This document shows positions 50,641 to 59,317 of a stretch of 64,000 nucleotides of DNA, in pieces. Numbering within the stretch: position 1 is the stretch's first letter; every line of letters starts with the position of its first letter. A model generated the notes under the pieces. The model was not told the origin of the DNA. It worked only from the letters and a program-made list of their open reading frames with translations, and did not search any database. The translations under genes and the position numbers were made by a program. The stretch is from Paenibacillus sp. W2I17 (GTDB taxonomy: Bacteria > Bacillota > Bacilli > Paenibacillales > Paenibacillaceae), in assembly GCF_030815985.1 (NCBI RefSeq), contig NZ_JAUSXM010000001.1, positions 3,162,001-3,226,000 of the forward strand. The letters are read 5' to 3'.

Positions 50641-50788
50641 AGGGCAGTATGGGTGGAATGGGCGGCATGATGTAAGGATGAGGGCGAAAGGTCCTTAGAC
50701 AATGAAGAGAATTATACAGGCAAAATTGCCTATTTATATATACCGCGAGGCTTCGGCTTTGACGGAAACAAGGAGCGTTTAATAACCG

Positions 50789-51280
50789 ATGAGACAACCT
50801 GATGAGATGCAAGATGTGACGTTGCTGGGTAACCAGAACGTAAAATATACGTTTGAATATGATCCGGGCATTCTGGAGAGCTTTGATAACAAACATCCGT
50901 ACCGCGATTATTTTGTGAAATTCAACTGCCCGGAGTTCACCAGCCTGTGCCCGATTACGGGTCAGCCGGATTTTGCAACGATTTATATCAGCTACATTCC
51001 CGATGTGAAAATGGTCGAGAGTAAATCACTCAAGCTGTACCTGTTCAGCTTTCGTAACCATGGTGATTTCCACGAGGACTGTGTGAACATCATCATGAAC
51101 GACCTGATTAAGCTGATGGACCCCCGCTACATCGAAGTATGGGGTAAATTCACACCACGCGGGGGTATTTCCATTGACCCTTATACGAACTACGGTAAGC
51201 CGGGAACAAAGTACGAGCAGATGGCTGACCACCGCATGATGAATCATGATATGTATCCGGAGACGATTGATAATCGTTAA
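50789..51280 (+). CDS. queF: NADPH-dependent 7-cyano-7-deazaguanine reductase QueF
   Basis: A 163-residue type I QueF that reduces preQ0 to preQ1 with NADPH. The catalytic Cys is in [13 protein letters not shown], with Asp in the same segment, and the NADPH-binding motif [22 protein letters not shown] follows. It stands 148 bp after queE with its own AAGGAG leader, and the gap holds a short hairpin AGGCAA/TTGCCT. It completes the operon's route to preQ1, the riboswitch ligand. Confidence 0.96.
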   Translation: MRQPDEMQDVTLLGNQNVKYTFEYDPGILESFDNKHPYRDYFVKFNCPEFTSLCPITGQPDFATIYISYIPDVKMVESKSLKLYLFSFRNHGDFHEDCVNIIMNDLIKLMDPRYIEVWGKFTPRGGISIDPYTNYGKPGTKYEQMADHRMMNHDMYPETIDNR

Positions 51281-51326
51281 TTCGTCAGGTTCATCCATTC
51301 TGTATAAGATAGAATCATAGAATACC

Positions 51327-51595
51327 AAAAGCCGAACTCTGCTATATAAGTTGAACTAAAGATTATTTACACTGACACTACGATGACAGAACAACCTTCC
51401 AATCGCTGTTATCCCCAGATTTTTTTCCATTCCCTTTCCTAAAGGGGAAAATCCGGGGATGGCGTATGCTTCCGATGCAGCTTTCTTTCAGAAAGCTTTT
51501 AGGCGAACGCTTCGCTTTTTCAGGTTTTTTCTGTCCTCTCCGTTATCGTGTAAATGATTAATTCAGCTTATATAGCTTAAGAAGTTCGGCTTTTT
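51327..51595 (+). terminator. queF terminator interrupted by a MITE-like element
   Basis: AAAAGCCGAACT (51327-51338) is the exact inverse of AGTTCGGCTTTT (51583-51594), which is followed by TTT..AATAT. Without the 232-bp insert between them this would be a classical terminator with a small loop. The insert has its own long inverted arms, so the terminator could still form as the base of a tall hairpin. Confidence 0.65.
51343..51574. mobile_element. MITE-like element, family TATATAAGTTGAACTA, copy 2
   Basis: A 232-bp copy with inverted ends TATATAAGTTGAACTA (51343-51358) and TAATTCAGCTTATATA (51559-51574; two mismatches to the perfect end). Inner blocks GATGACAGAACAACC, CGCTGTTATCCCCAG, GAACGCTTCGC and CTGTCCTCTCCGTTATCGTG match copy 1. 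It is about 45 bp longer than copy 1 in the middle. It lies in the loop of the queF terminator. Confidence 0.75.
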
Positions 51596-51647
51596 AATAT
51601 AAACTTTTAGAACCTCAGTCTCTCGATACAATGGGATCGCAGCGCAT

Positions 51648-51857
51648 TCAAGTAGATTGATCTTTCTTTAGTTCTTTGACTTTTCTAATGTAATGTCTCA
51701 ACATCAGCATACCAATCGATTGAAAGATAATAAATATGACGATAGCCACAGACAAAGATGCTGGGGCAACATAGATAGCCTGGAACGTTATTACAGCCAT
51801 ATACAAAATAGTCATCACCAACTCACGTTTGGCGGATTCATAAGGTAAGGATTTCAT
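51648..51857 (-). CDS. Small two-segment membrane protein
   Basis: A 69-residue protein with two hydrophobic segments (about 14-32 and 36-54) and a basic C-terminus (RHYIRKVKELKKDQST). The ATG follows GAGGGATATG-type purines (GGAGGGAT). No family recognised; such proteins are common and usually uncharacterised. Confidence 0.6.
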   Translation of the reverse strand: MKSLPYESAKRELVMTILYMAVITFQAIYVAPASLSVAIVIFIIFQSIGMLMLRHYIRKVKELKKDQST

Positions 51858-52095
51858 ATCCCTCCTCTATCCTTCTTACACATAAATATGGGTCTTCTTA
51901 CAGTAGATGCTAAAGTGATACGTTTATTTTGTAAATGTAATGCTATAAAAAACATCTATTGAATTCGTCAACGTTTTCTCATGTTCCCCTTGTCGGTCCA
52001 ATCAATCTATCCTATTATGTAACAATATGCTTACACGCATAGAATACAACATCAGGCGCTGATCCCTCGTGACCGCGACCAAAGGAGAATTGTAC

Positions 52096-53370
52096 ATGTC
52101 TACACAAACCTCATTAACCAAGGACGCCACAGCGCGTTCGAAAAACCCACCCGGATTGGATGCCCAAAGCACCGTATACCGGATACTCATTGCGATCAGT
52201 CTGGTTCATCTGTTCAATGATTCAATCCAGTCGGTCATTCCCGCCATTTTTCCGATTTTGAAAGACTCTATGCATCTCACGTATACTCAAATCGGATGGA
52301 TCTCATTTGCTATCAACTTTACCGCTTCCATTATGCAGCCTGTCGTAGGCTGGTTTGCTGATAAAAAACCGACACCATCTATCCTGCCCATTGGCATGGG
52401 ATTTACATTTACCGGCATGCTGCTGTTGGCCTTCGCCGACAGTTATATGGCTGTCCTGATTTCCGTTATTTTTGTCGGTCTGGGTTCCGCTGCTTTCCAT
52501 CCGGAAGGTTCACGTGTATCACATATGGCTGCCGGTCAACGCCGTGGACTGGCACAGTCCATCTTCCAGGTTGGTGGTAACGCTGGACAATCCCTTGCCC
52601 CATTGCTTACACGCTGGATCTTCATCCCGTTTGGACTGTTCGGTGCCATTGGATTTACAGGCATTGCTGCCATGGGAATTGCAGTTCAGATCTACATAGC
52701 CCGTTGGTATGGACGTATGCTGCAATCGGGAGGATATCTGCGTAGACAGGCTGCTGCTCGTCGTGCACCCAATCCTGCTTTGCGTAAAAAGATTACTGCC
52801 GCCATTACGATATTAATCTTGCTTGTCTTTGTTCGTTCCTGGTATATCGCTTCCATCGGCAGCTTCTATGCGTTTAATCTGAAAGATACTTTTGGATTGT
52901 CCACAGAGGACGCGCAGATCTATATCTTCTTGTTCCTGGCCGCTGGAGCACTTGGTACGTTCTTCGGAGGCCCCTTGGCGGACCGATTCGGCAAACGTAA
53001 CCTGATCTTCCTGTCCATGGCTGGAGCTGCTCCGCTGGCTCTGTTGCTGCCCTATGCGAATCTGTTCTGGACAGGTGTACTGCTTACCATTATTGGTTTT
53101 ATCATGTTATCCAGCTTCTCAGTTACGGTTGTGTACGCACAAATGCTGATTCCGGGCAAAATCGGAACGGTTTCCGGTCTAATTACTGGTCTGGCATTTG
53201 GTATGGGAGGCCTGGGCGCACTCGTGCTGGGCAACTGGATTGACGTTTTCGGTGTATCACCCGTGATGCAGATGTGCAGCTTCCTGCCCTTGCTCGGGAT
53301 CTTCACGTTCCTGCTTCCATCCGATAAATTACTCAATATCTGGGCGAAAGAAAACGGTAGTGAGGAATAA
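52096..53370 (+). CDS. MFS transporter, fosmidomycin-resistance (Fsr)-like
   Basis: A 424-residue, 12-segment exporter from ATG 52096 (AAAGGAG eight bases upstream). The N-terminal motif HLFNDSIQSVIPAIFPILKD, the GWFADKKPTPSILPIGMGFTF loop between segments 2 and 3, and FHPEGSRVSHMAAGQRRGLAQSIFQVGGNAGQSLAPLL are hallmarks of Fsr-type pumps. It would export a small hydrophilic or lipophilic compound in exchange for protons. Substrate is inferred from family only. Confidence 0.88.
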   Translation: MSTQTSLTKDATARSKNPPGLDAQSTVYRILIAISLVHLFNDSIQSVIPAIFPILKDSMHLTYTQIGWISFAINFTASIMQPVVGWFADKKPTPSILPIGMGFTFTGMLLLAFADSYMAVLISVIFVGLGSAAFHPEGSRVSHMAAGQRRGLAQSIFQVGGNAGQSLAPLLTRWIFIPFGLFGAIGFTGIAAMGIAVQIYIARWYGRMLQSGGYLRRQAAARRAPNPALRKKITAAITILILLVFVRSWYIASIGSFYAFNLKDTFGLSTEDAQIYIFLFLAAGALGTFFGGPLADRFGKRNLIFLSMAGAAPLALLLPYANLFWTGVLLTIIGFIMLSSFSVTVVYAQMLIPGKIGTVSGLITGLAFGMGGLGALVLGNWIDVFGVSPVMQMCSFLPLLGIFTFLLPSDKLLNIWAKENGSEE

Positions 53371-53706
53371 AGAATACATCAACAGGTGTCCACTTTTTAC
53401 TCTATATTAGATCCAATCCTTACGTGGCAGCATCGCCTTTATAAGACGTTATCTTGCGCTAACGAACCAGACAGCACTTATTTGAACGAATACTGCCGGT
53501 TTCGCAACCTAGAGAATCTGAGCAACGCTATTCCCGAGAAAAAGGCCGAAAACCTTGGAATGTGCGTGTGAAATGCAGAAATAACGTGTCGGAGATTCTT
53601 TAGAAATCGGGATTAGTGAAATATCGCCCAGTAGCTGTCTGCTGAGTTCGTTAGATTTCACTTTAGTCACCTACATTTGCAGCCTGAATAAAAATTGAAC
53701 CATAAC
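53371..53706. other. Gene-free region after the MFS gene
   Basis: 336 bp with no supported gene. A 61-codon frame at 53386 has no ribosome binding site and no recognisable motif. The stretch ends in a strong shared terminator. No repeats of other elements in the window were seen. Confidence 0.55.
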
Positions 53707-53757
53707 AAAAAGGTTCCCGCCAACTCTGTATTCACAGACTGGCAGGAACCCTTTTTT
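53707..53757. terminator. Bidirectional terminator
   Basis: AAAAGGTTCCCGCCA pairs with TGGCAGGAACCCTTTTTT around a 17-base loop, between convergent MFS and ProX-like genes. A and T runs on both sides make it usable in both directions. Confidence 0.88.
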
Positions 53758-53790
53758 ATATTTGTTGTTCTCGTATTTAGCTTCAACCGT

Positions 53791-54279
53791 TTATTCCACG
53801 TCACACATGACAACGTTGCTACCTTGAGCTGTAATTAGTTCCTTCACATCTTCAAATTCAAAAAATACCGTCGCCGTATTTTCCATCGGATGAATTCCGA
53901 TCTTCTGACCAACTAGATCCTTGTCAAAAACTACGGTCACGTTTTTCTGAATATTATTGAGAACTCCCATAGGGTTGACGTGCCCTTTTTCCAATCCGAG
54001 GAATTCCAACAAATCCTTTTCACTGGCAAAACTCAATTTGCGGCTAGGTATCTTTTCGCTTAAACTTCTCAAATCAACGGACTTCGTTCCGGCAATCGTC
54101 ACCAGATAATAGTTGCGTTTCTTGTCATCACGCAGAAACAGATTTTTAACGATATGTTCTGTATGCGGAATCTGATAAGAGAATATTTCCTCCATCGTGT
54201 ATACTGCGGGATGTTCAATACTTTCGTAAACGATATTATTGCGATCTAAAAGATCATAGAAACCCTGTTTGTTTAACAT
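53791..54279 (-). CDS. ProX/PrdX-type aminoacyl-tRNA deacylase
   Basis: A 162-residue protein from MLNKQGFYDLLDRNNI (ATG 54279, AGAGATG upstream); an ATG 42 bases earlier is an alternative. It is a free-standing YbaK/ProX domain: YESIEHPAVYTMEEI, HIVKNLFLRDDKKRNYYLVTI with the catalytic Lys, and GLEKGHVNPMGVLNN, GIHPMENTATV. Such proteins remove Ala from mis-charged tRNA-Pro. The proS gene at 39.3 kb already contains such a domain, so this is a second layer of proofreading or has another target. Confidence 0.88.
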   Translation of the reverse strand: MLNKQGFYDLLDRNNIVYESIEHPAVYTMEEIFSYQIPHTEHIVKNLFLRDDKKRNYYLVTIAGTKSVDLRSLSEKIPSRKLSFASEKDLLEFLGLEKGHVNPMGVLNNIQKNVTVVFDKDLVGQKIGIHPMENTATVFFEFEDVKELITAQGSNVVMCDVE

Positions 54280-54337
54280 AACAAATTCATCTCTTTCAAT
54301 ATAAATATTCTTCTCTAACATTACTTCTTCTGTAATA

Positions 54338-55183
54338 TTACTTCAAACGCTGAAGGATCAGCCGTTTTTTGTACAACATTTTGCCTGCTTCAGCTACATC
54401 TCGAATTGTATTTTTGTTGCTCACCGAACCAAACACCATGCCGGCAATCGGCACGAGTTGGAACAGCTTCTTCCAGCCAAAGGATTCACTGTAGGAGTTA
54501 AACACTTCCCGCCAGCCCTGCATCTGCGATACCACTTCAATTGGCTTGTCCGGATCGTCGTAGGCGGCCAGTTCTTCAATGATCGCTTTCTTGCCTACAA
54601 TATCGGCGGAAGAGAATTGCAGACATTTTACAATAAAGATGCGCTCCAGCGGCTCATCTGGATCATACCCGTAACATAGTGCCATCTCTTGCAGTACCTT
54701 TAAGGAAAGCCCCATCACCATCGGAATATCTGCTGCAATGGTTACAATGCCACCAAACCCTGTAGCTGCTCCCTGAGCCGCGGCAAACTTCGTTCGACTC
54801 TCGGTAATGTTATCAGCTACCTGGTCCAGCACAAGAAGTGGCAGATTCTCCACACTATGAATCTTCGCTGCTCCCTCCGCTTCAGCTTCCTGCTCCAGAC
54901 GATAGGTCGTATCCATCATGGAATAACCGGACTTCTCGGCTTCCTCTTGCAGTAGCTTGGCTACTTTTTTCTTCTGTACGAGGAACTTGCCCCCATTCTG
55001 CACATACTGACCCACGTCGTTCAGGGAATCTCCGATCTTCTGTTTCAGCACTTTAGGCATCACTTTATCTAACATCGCAAAGGGCAAACGTCCGATTTTA
55101 TCCCATATAAACAAGTCTTTCTGCTGTTTCTCCCATTTCAAAATCTGTTCAAGTTCCTTGTCCAATGTCTCGCGTGAATCCAT
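54338..55183 (-). CDS. EcsC family protein
   Basis: A 281-residue EcsC-type protein from ATG 55183 (AGGAGG seven bases upstream). Typical segments are AAAQGAATGFGGIVTIAADIPMVMGLSLKVLQEMALCYGYDPDEP with two membrane-like stretches, and VPIAGMVFGSVSNKNTIRDVAEAGKMLYKKRLI. In Bacillus EcsC lies with the EcsAB ABC transporter, which is absent here. Its function is unknown. Confidence 0.87.
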   Translation of the reverse strand: MDSRETLDKELEQILKWEKQQKDLFIWDKIGRLPFAMLDKVMPKVLKQKIGDSLNDVGQYVQNGGKFLVQKKKVAKLLQEEAEKSGYSMMDTTYRLEQEAEAEGAAKIHSVENLPLLVLDQVADNITESRTKFAAAQGAATGFGGIVTIAADIPMVMGLSLKVLQEMALCYGYDPDEPLERIFIVKCLQFSSADIVGKKAIIEELAAYDDPDKPIEVVSQMQGWREVFNSYSESFGWKKLFQLVPIAGMVFGSVSNKNTIRDVAEAGKMLYKKRLILQRLK

Positions 55184-55378
55184 ATATGATCCTCCTAATA
55201 GGTTCTGCATCGTAATCTGTATCTTTCTCATACGCAGAAATCATCGTTGTGGTTGCTTTGTTTTATGTTCAGGACACATATGTTCAGACCGCTCTATCTT
55301 ATCGTTCACATACGGAAGAGCCCTTAATCAGCATCTCTCGCTAACTAAAGGCTCTCGTATTTAAGGTTTCACTACCTC

Positions 55379-56360
55379 TTATTTTGCTTCTGCTACTGCT
55401 TTTCCATCTGGAACCGGAACACCGAAGTCAGGTGTGCCATCTTCACGCCAGTGAATCACTTGAGCACGGGCGTGACGGTTCGGATCATACAAGGGATCAC
55501 CCTCGATGTCTTTGTAATTACGCGCATGATAAATCAGAATATCGGTCTTCCCATCCGGTGAAACCGTAAAGCTGTTATGGCCCGGACCATACTGCCCGTT
55601 CGCTTCACAGGTCTGGAACACCGGCTCCGGTGATTTTACCCAGCTTGTCGGATCAAGCAAATCGGCATTTTCATCTGCGGTGAGCAGACCCATGCAATAA
55701 TTGTAATCGGTCGCACTGGCCGAGTAGCCGATAAACAACCGCCCATTCCGATGCATCACGGCTGCTCCTTCATTGACCTTAAAGCCGATGATCTCCCAAT
55801 CGTACTCTGGCGTAGAGATCATGACCTGTTCGCCGCGTAGCGTCCACGGGTTTTCCATTTCGGCAATGTACAGGTTCGAGTTGCCCACAATATCAGGATC
55901 TTTCTGTGCCCAGACCAGATAGCGGATTCCCTTATGTTCAAAGGTTGTTGCATCCAGCGCGAATGATTCCCACGCGTGTGTGAATCTGCCCTTTCTCTAC
56001 CCACTCTCCTTCGAGTGGATTCGCAGAATCGTTCTCCAGAACATACATCCGATGATCGAACAGACCTTCGTTGGTTTCACTGGTGTGAGCCGCAGCGTAG
56101 TGTATATACCATTTGCCATCGATAAAATGAATCTCCGGTGCCCAGATGTTGGCACTCATTGGCCCTGTGTCACGCTTCGTCCAAGCCGTTACCGGCTCAG
56201 CATTTCTCAACTCTTCCAACGTCTCTGCTCGCCGGATCTCAATCCGGTCAAAGGCTGGTACGGATGCGGAAAAGTAATAGTAACCGTCTGTATGACGGTA
56301 CACCCACGGATCAGCACGTTGCTCCAAAATAGGATTAGTAAAGGTAATGGAATCAGTCAT
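55379..56360 (-). pseudogene. GH43 glycosidase broken by a +1 frameshift
   Basis: Two adjacent frames make up one GH43 enzyme of about 325 residues. The first (56360-55938) covers FTNPILEQRADPWVYRHTDGYYY and SANIWAPEIHFIDGKWYIHY; the second (ending at 55379) continues WESFALDATTFEHKGIRYLV and EIIGFKVNEGAAVMHRNGRL. The join needs one base removed near 55973-55981, where the first frame runs into HTRVGIIRAGC. The shift falls just before LDATTF, which carries the family's middle catalytic Asp, so the product is probably inactive. A sequencing error is possible. Confidence 0.75.
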
Positions 56361-56456
56361 GGGAATGCTCCCCTTTCAAATGTTGTTTGGCTCGAAGTTG
56401 GGGAATGTAACCCAATTGCGAAAAAGCGAAAACCTTTTTTGGGTGGTGCACAGCGA

Positions 56457-56617
56457 ACGTTCGGGGGTGGTAGGGCCTTGGCGCTCTCTTGTCCTCCGAT
56501 TTCTCTTTCCACCGCTCTTGGCGGTTGAAATCGGATGCCAAACTCGCTCCTGCGGCTCCTTCCTCCCCCTCACTGCTTGTGCACCTTGGCGCATCAGCTC
56601 GCTCTTACCGCGCTCGC
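56457..56617. repeat. Direct repeat copy 1 (161 bp)
   Basis: ACGTTCGGGGGTGG at its left end to GCGCTCG at its right end matches 56799-56958 with small changes (about 85-90 percent by eye). Each copy holds an inverted pair CCGATTTC / GAAATCGG around CACCGC..GGCGGT, so it can form a hairpin. It lies between the GH43 pseudogene and the GH43 lipoprotein gene. Confidence 0.7.
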
Positions 56618-56798
56618 TGGGTTACAACTCAACCTTGAGCCATTGTTTGGCTCGGTCTTATGGGGTTGACCACTTCGCAGGGTCAACTCTCCCCGTGTTT
56701 AGAGCATGATTGGCCTCAGACATAGGCCAGCATAGATGAGAATCTTGAGTGTCTATCTGTGTTATCGCACCTTAATAGGCAGCTTGCATGCACATCGG

Positions 56799-56958
56799 AC
56801 GTTCGGGGGCGGCAGGGCCTTGGTGCTCTCTTGTCCTCCGATTTCTTTTTCCCACCGCTCTCTGCGGTTGAAATCGGATGCCAAACTCGCTCCTGCGACT
56901 CCTTCCTCCCCTCACTGCTTTTGCACCTTGGCGCAGCCACTCGCTCTTAACGCGCTCG
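56799..56958. repeat. Direct repeat copy 2 (160 bp)
   Basis: Second copy, in the same direction, 342 bp from copy 1. It ends 13 bp before the stop codon of the GH43 lipoprotein gene. No coding function is evident in either copy, although frames cross both. Confidence 0.7.
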
Positions 56959-56970
56959 CAGCTCGTCCCC

Positions 56971-58452
56971 TTACTCCTCCGCTCCGCTGATCTGCTTACC
57001 CCAGACCGCCACGCCGTGGTCATTGAGACCTGTCACCACCAGCGCAGGTTGGCTTCGCTCCCAGTCCCAGGACGGGAGCAGCTTCAGCTCTTCCGTGGAA
57101 GCTCCGCCCCATGGGCTTTCTTTCCACTTCAGTGTCAGTGTTTGTTTGTCATCAAACGTCCAAGTTCCTGAACCGTTTTCGCTTTGAATTTTACCGTTGT
57201 CCGTTAGGGTATAAGGCACGGCTTGAATCTGCCCGTCCACGGACGGATCAAGTGCCATGCCTTCCCACTCCCCGGCAATCATGGACTTAGGAATATCCTG
57301 TGCTGTCTCACCGGCGTAACGTTCGGGTGAAACCACAGGCCAGCCGTCCTTGGTCCATAACATTTTGCGTACATGCAGATATGGCCAGTTTTTATCCGTC
57401 TCGCCCCGTGCATGATGCACGATGTAATAATCGTCTCCGTCCTTCAGAACAGAGTTATGTCCGGGCGCAACCCAGCCCTCGCCTTCCGTGAAGCGATAAC
57501 CGCCGAGAATTTTGGTGCCGATCTCATATTGCGGCAGATGCTCCGTATCCAGCATGTTATTGCCATTTATGTCCGTGTACGGGCCTGTGATTGAATCAGC
57601 ACGCGCAACCCGCACGTTATAGTCCTCGAATAAGGAATCATAGGATACAAACAGATAATACTTTTTGAACTCCGGGTTATACACAATGTATGGACCTTCG
57701 ACTGCACCTTCTTCGGTAGCACGATCCCGAGCGGCAATACGCGTACCATAACCCTCGTCCTTGAATTTGCCCGTGTCCGGATCCAGCGGCGCAATATAGA
57801 TACCGTCAAAAAATGAACCGTATACCATCCACGAATTGCCCTCGGCATCCACAATGGGATTGGCATCTATCGCATTCAGTTTGTCTTGTTCATTGGCAGA
57901 AGTTTGCACAACCAGTCCTTCATCTGTCCAAGGCCCTTCGGGAGATGACGATGTCTGAAGACCAATAGCCGACTGGGTACTGCCAAAAGTAGAAGCCGAA
58001 TAATACATCCGATAGGTATCGCCAGCCTGGATCACATCGGGTGCCCATAGATTAAGTGCACCTGTCCAATCCAGCGCTTCTTGCGGAATGCCCGGCAGAG
58101 CCTGACCTACCCATTTCCAGTGGATCAGATCATCTGATTTGCGTACCATGACGCCGGGTTTCGCTTCTCCTGCTACACGAACGTCTGTGGAATAAACGTA
58201 GTATCCCTGATCGGTTTTGATAATGGCCGGATCATGCGCATTGTTCACCGTCCAACGGGACTCATCATCCAGTATGGAAGTGTCATACAGCTGAGTATCT
58301 TGGGGGGCTTTAGGAAAGGCCGGACGGGGAACCGTTTCTTCTGCCCCTTCTCCAGCACAACCCGTAGCCCCAGTGATCAACAACAGCAACATGGAAGCAA
58401 CAACCCCTCTCTTCGAAAATGTCCACCCTCGGAATCTCTTCCGCTGATTCAT
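56971..58452 (-). CDS. GH43 arabinan endo-1,5-alpha-L-arabinosidase, lipoprotein
   Basis: A 493-residue exported lipoprotein with a signal peptide and lipobox (LLITGATGCAG, Cys at about 32). The GH43 five-blade fold shows the base Asp in AHDPAIIKTD, the modulating Asp in AIDANPIVDAEG and acid Glu in AVEGPYIVY, as in endo-arabinanases. A C-terminal beta domain (about 400-490, IQAVPYTLTDNGKIQSENGSGTWTFDD) matches the GH43 C-terminal type. It would cut arabinan at the cell surface, near the sugar importer. It overlaps the upstream permease gene by four bases, so it is in the same operon. Confidence 0.93.
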   Translation of the reverse strand: MNQRKRFRGWTFSKRGVVASMLLLLITGATGCAGEGAEETVPRPAFPKAPQDTQLYDTSILDDESRWTVNNAHDPAIIKTDQGYYVYSTDVRVAGEAKPGVMVRKSDDLIHWKWVGQALPGIPQEALDWTGALNLWAPDVIQAGDTYRMYYSASTFGSTQSAIGLQTSSSPEGPWTDEGLVVQTSANEQDKLNAIDANPIVDAEGNSWMVYGSFFDGIYIAPLDPDTGKFKDEGYGTRIAARDRATEEGAVEGPYIVYNPEFKKYYLFVSYDSLFEDYNVRVARADSITGPYTDINGNNMLDTEHLPQYEIGTKILGGYRFTEGEGWVAPGHNSVLKDGDDYYIVHHARGETDKNWPYLHVRKMLWTKDGWPVVSPERYAGETAQDIPKSMIAGEWEGMALDPSVDGQIQAVPYTLTDNGKIQSENGSGTWTFDDKQTLTLKWKESPWGGASTEELKLLPSWDWERSQPALVVTGLNDHGVAVWGKQISGAEE

Positions 58453-59291
58453 CCCTTCACTCCCGAAATGGCAACCGATTCAATAATCTGTTTCTGGAAG
58501 ATCAGGAAGATGATTAATACCGGTAACAGAGCCACAATCGACGCCGCCATAATAAGTGGATAATCCGTCTGGATTGCATACGTGGCATTAAAGTTGGCAA
58601 TGACCAGCTGCAGCGTCTGCTTCTCCGGTGAATTCAGATAGATAATCGGTGCGAGATAATCGTTCCAGATCCCCATGAACCAGAGAATTAACTGTGCAGC
58701 AACGGCAGGTTTAATCAATGGGAATGTAATACTGGAATAGAGCCGGAAATAGGAACTTCCATCAATTTTGGCTGCTTCAATAATGGCATCTGGCACACTA
58801 AGCAGATATTGCCGGAGGAAGAAGATCATAATCACATTACCGAACAACCCCGGTACAATAAGCGGCAATAATGTATCTGTCCAGCCAAGCTTAGAGAACA
58901 TCATGAATTGTGGAATCATGACTGTTGGATACGGAATCATCATGGAAGCAAGCAAAGCAAGAAACAGTTTGTTTTTATGTGGAAACCTCAATTTGGCAAA
59001 AGCAAACGCAGCGATACTGGATGTAAACGTACCGACGATCGTTACACTCACCGCGACAATGAGGCTGTTTTTGATCCCGCTTAGCAGAGGGCCTGCTTCC
59101 CATATTTCCTTATACTTTCCAAATTGAAACACTTCAGGTATCCACACAGGTGGAAGCGCGAATACATCCTGCTTCTCCTTCAATGAAGTGGATAGCATCC
59201 AGATCAGTGGTGCAACCATCGCAATAGCACCGATCGCGAGTACGATAAAAATGATCGTGTTCGTTAAATTCCTTTTTTGACTGTAAGACAT
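58449..59291 (-). CDS. Carbohydrate ABC transporter permease, AraQ-like
   Basis: A 280-residue MalG/AraQ-type permease with six membrane segments and the EAA loop DAIIEAAKIDGSSYFRLYSSITFPLIKPAV. It probably forms the channel with the preceding permease for arabino-oligosaccharide uptake. No ATPase is encoded nearby, so it likely uses a shared MsmX-like ATPase. The start lies 26 bp after the other permease. Confidence 0.92.
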   Translation of the reverse strand: MSYSQKRNLTNTIIFIVLAIGAIAMVAPLIWMLSTSLKEKQDVFALPPVWIPEVFQFGKYKEIWEAGPLLSGIKNSLIVAVSVTIVGTFTSSIAAFAFAKLRFPHKNKLFLALLASMMIPYPTVMIPQFMMFSKLGWTDTLLPLIVPGLFGNVIMIFFLRQYLLSVPDAIIEAAKIDGSSYFRLYSSITFPLIKPAVAAQLILWFMGIWNDYLAPIIYLNSPEKQTLQLVIANFNATYAIQTDYPLIMAASIVALLPVLIIFLIFQKQIIESVAISGVKG

Positions 59292-59317
59292 CTCCGATTC
59301 ACTCCTTCCCTTGACAA

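Noticed and set aside
53386..53571. 61-codon frame after the MFS gene
   Set aside because: No Shine-Dalgarno site and no similarity to any family I know.
56376..57023. Arg-rich small frames across the 160-bp repeats
   Set aside because: Frames exist in both copies on both strands because the repeats are GC-rich; they have no ribosome binding sites and encode only Arg/Gly-rich low-complexity sequence.
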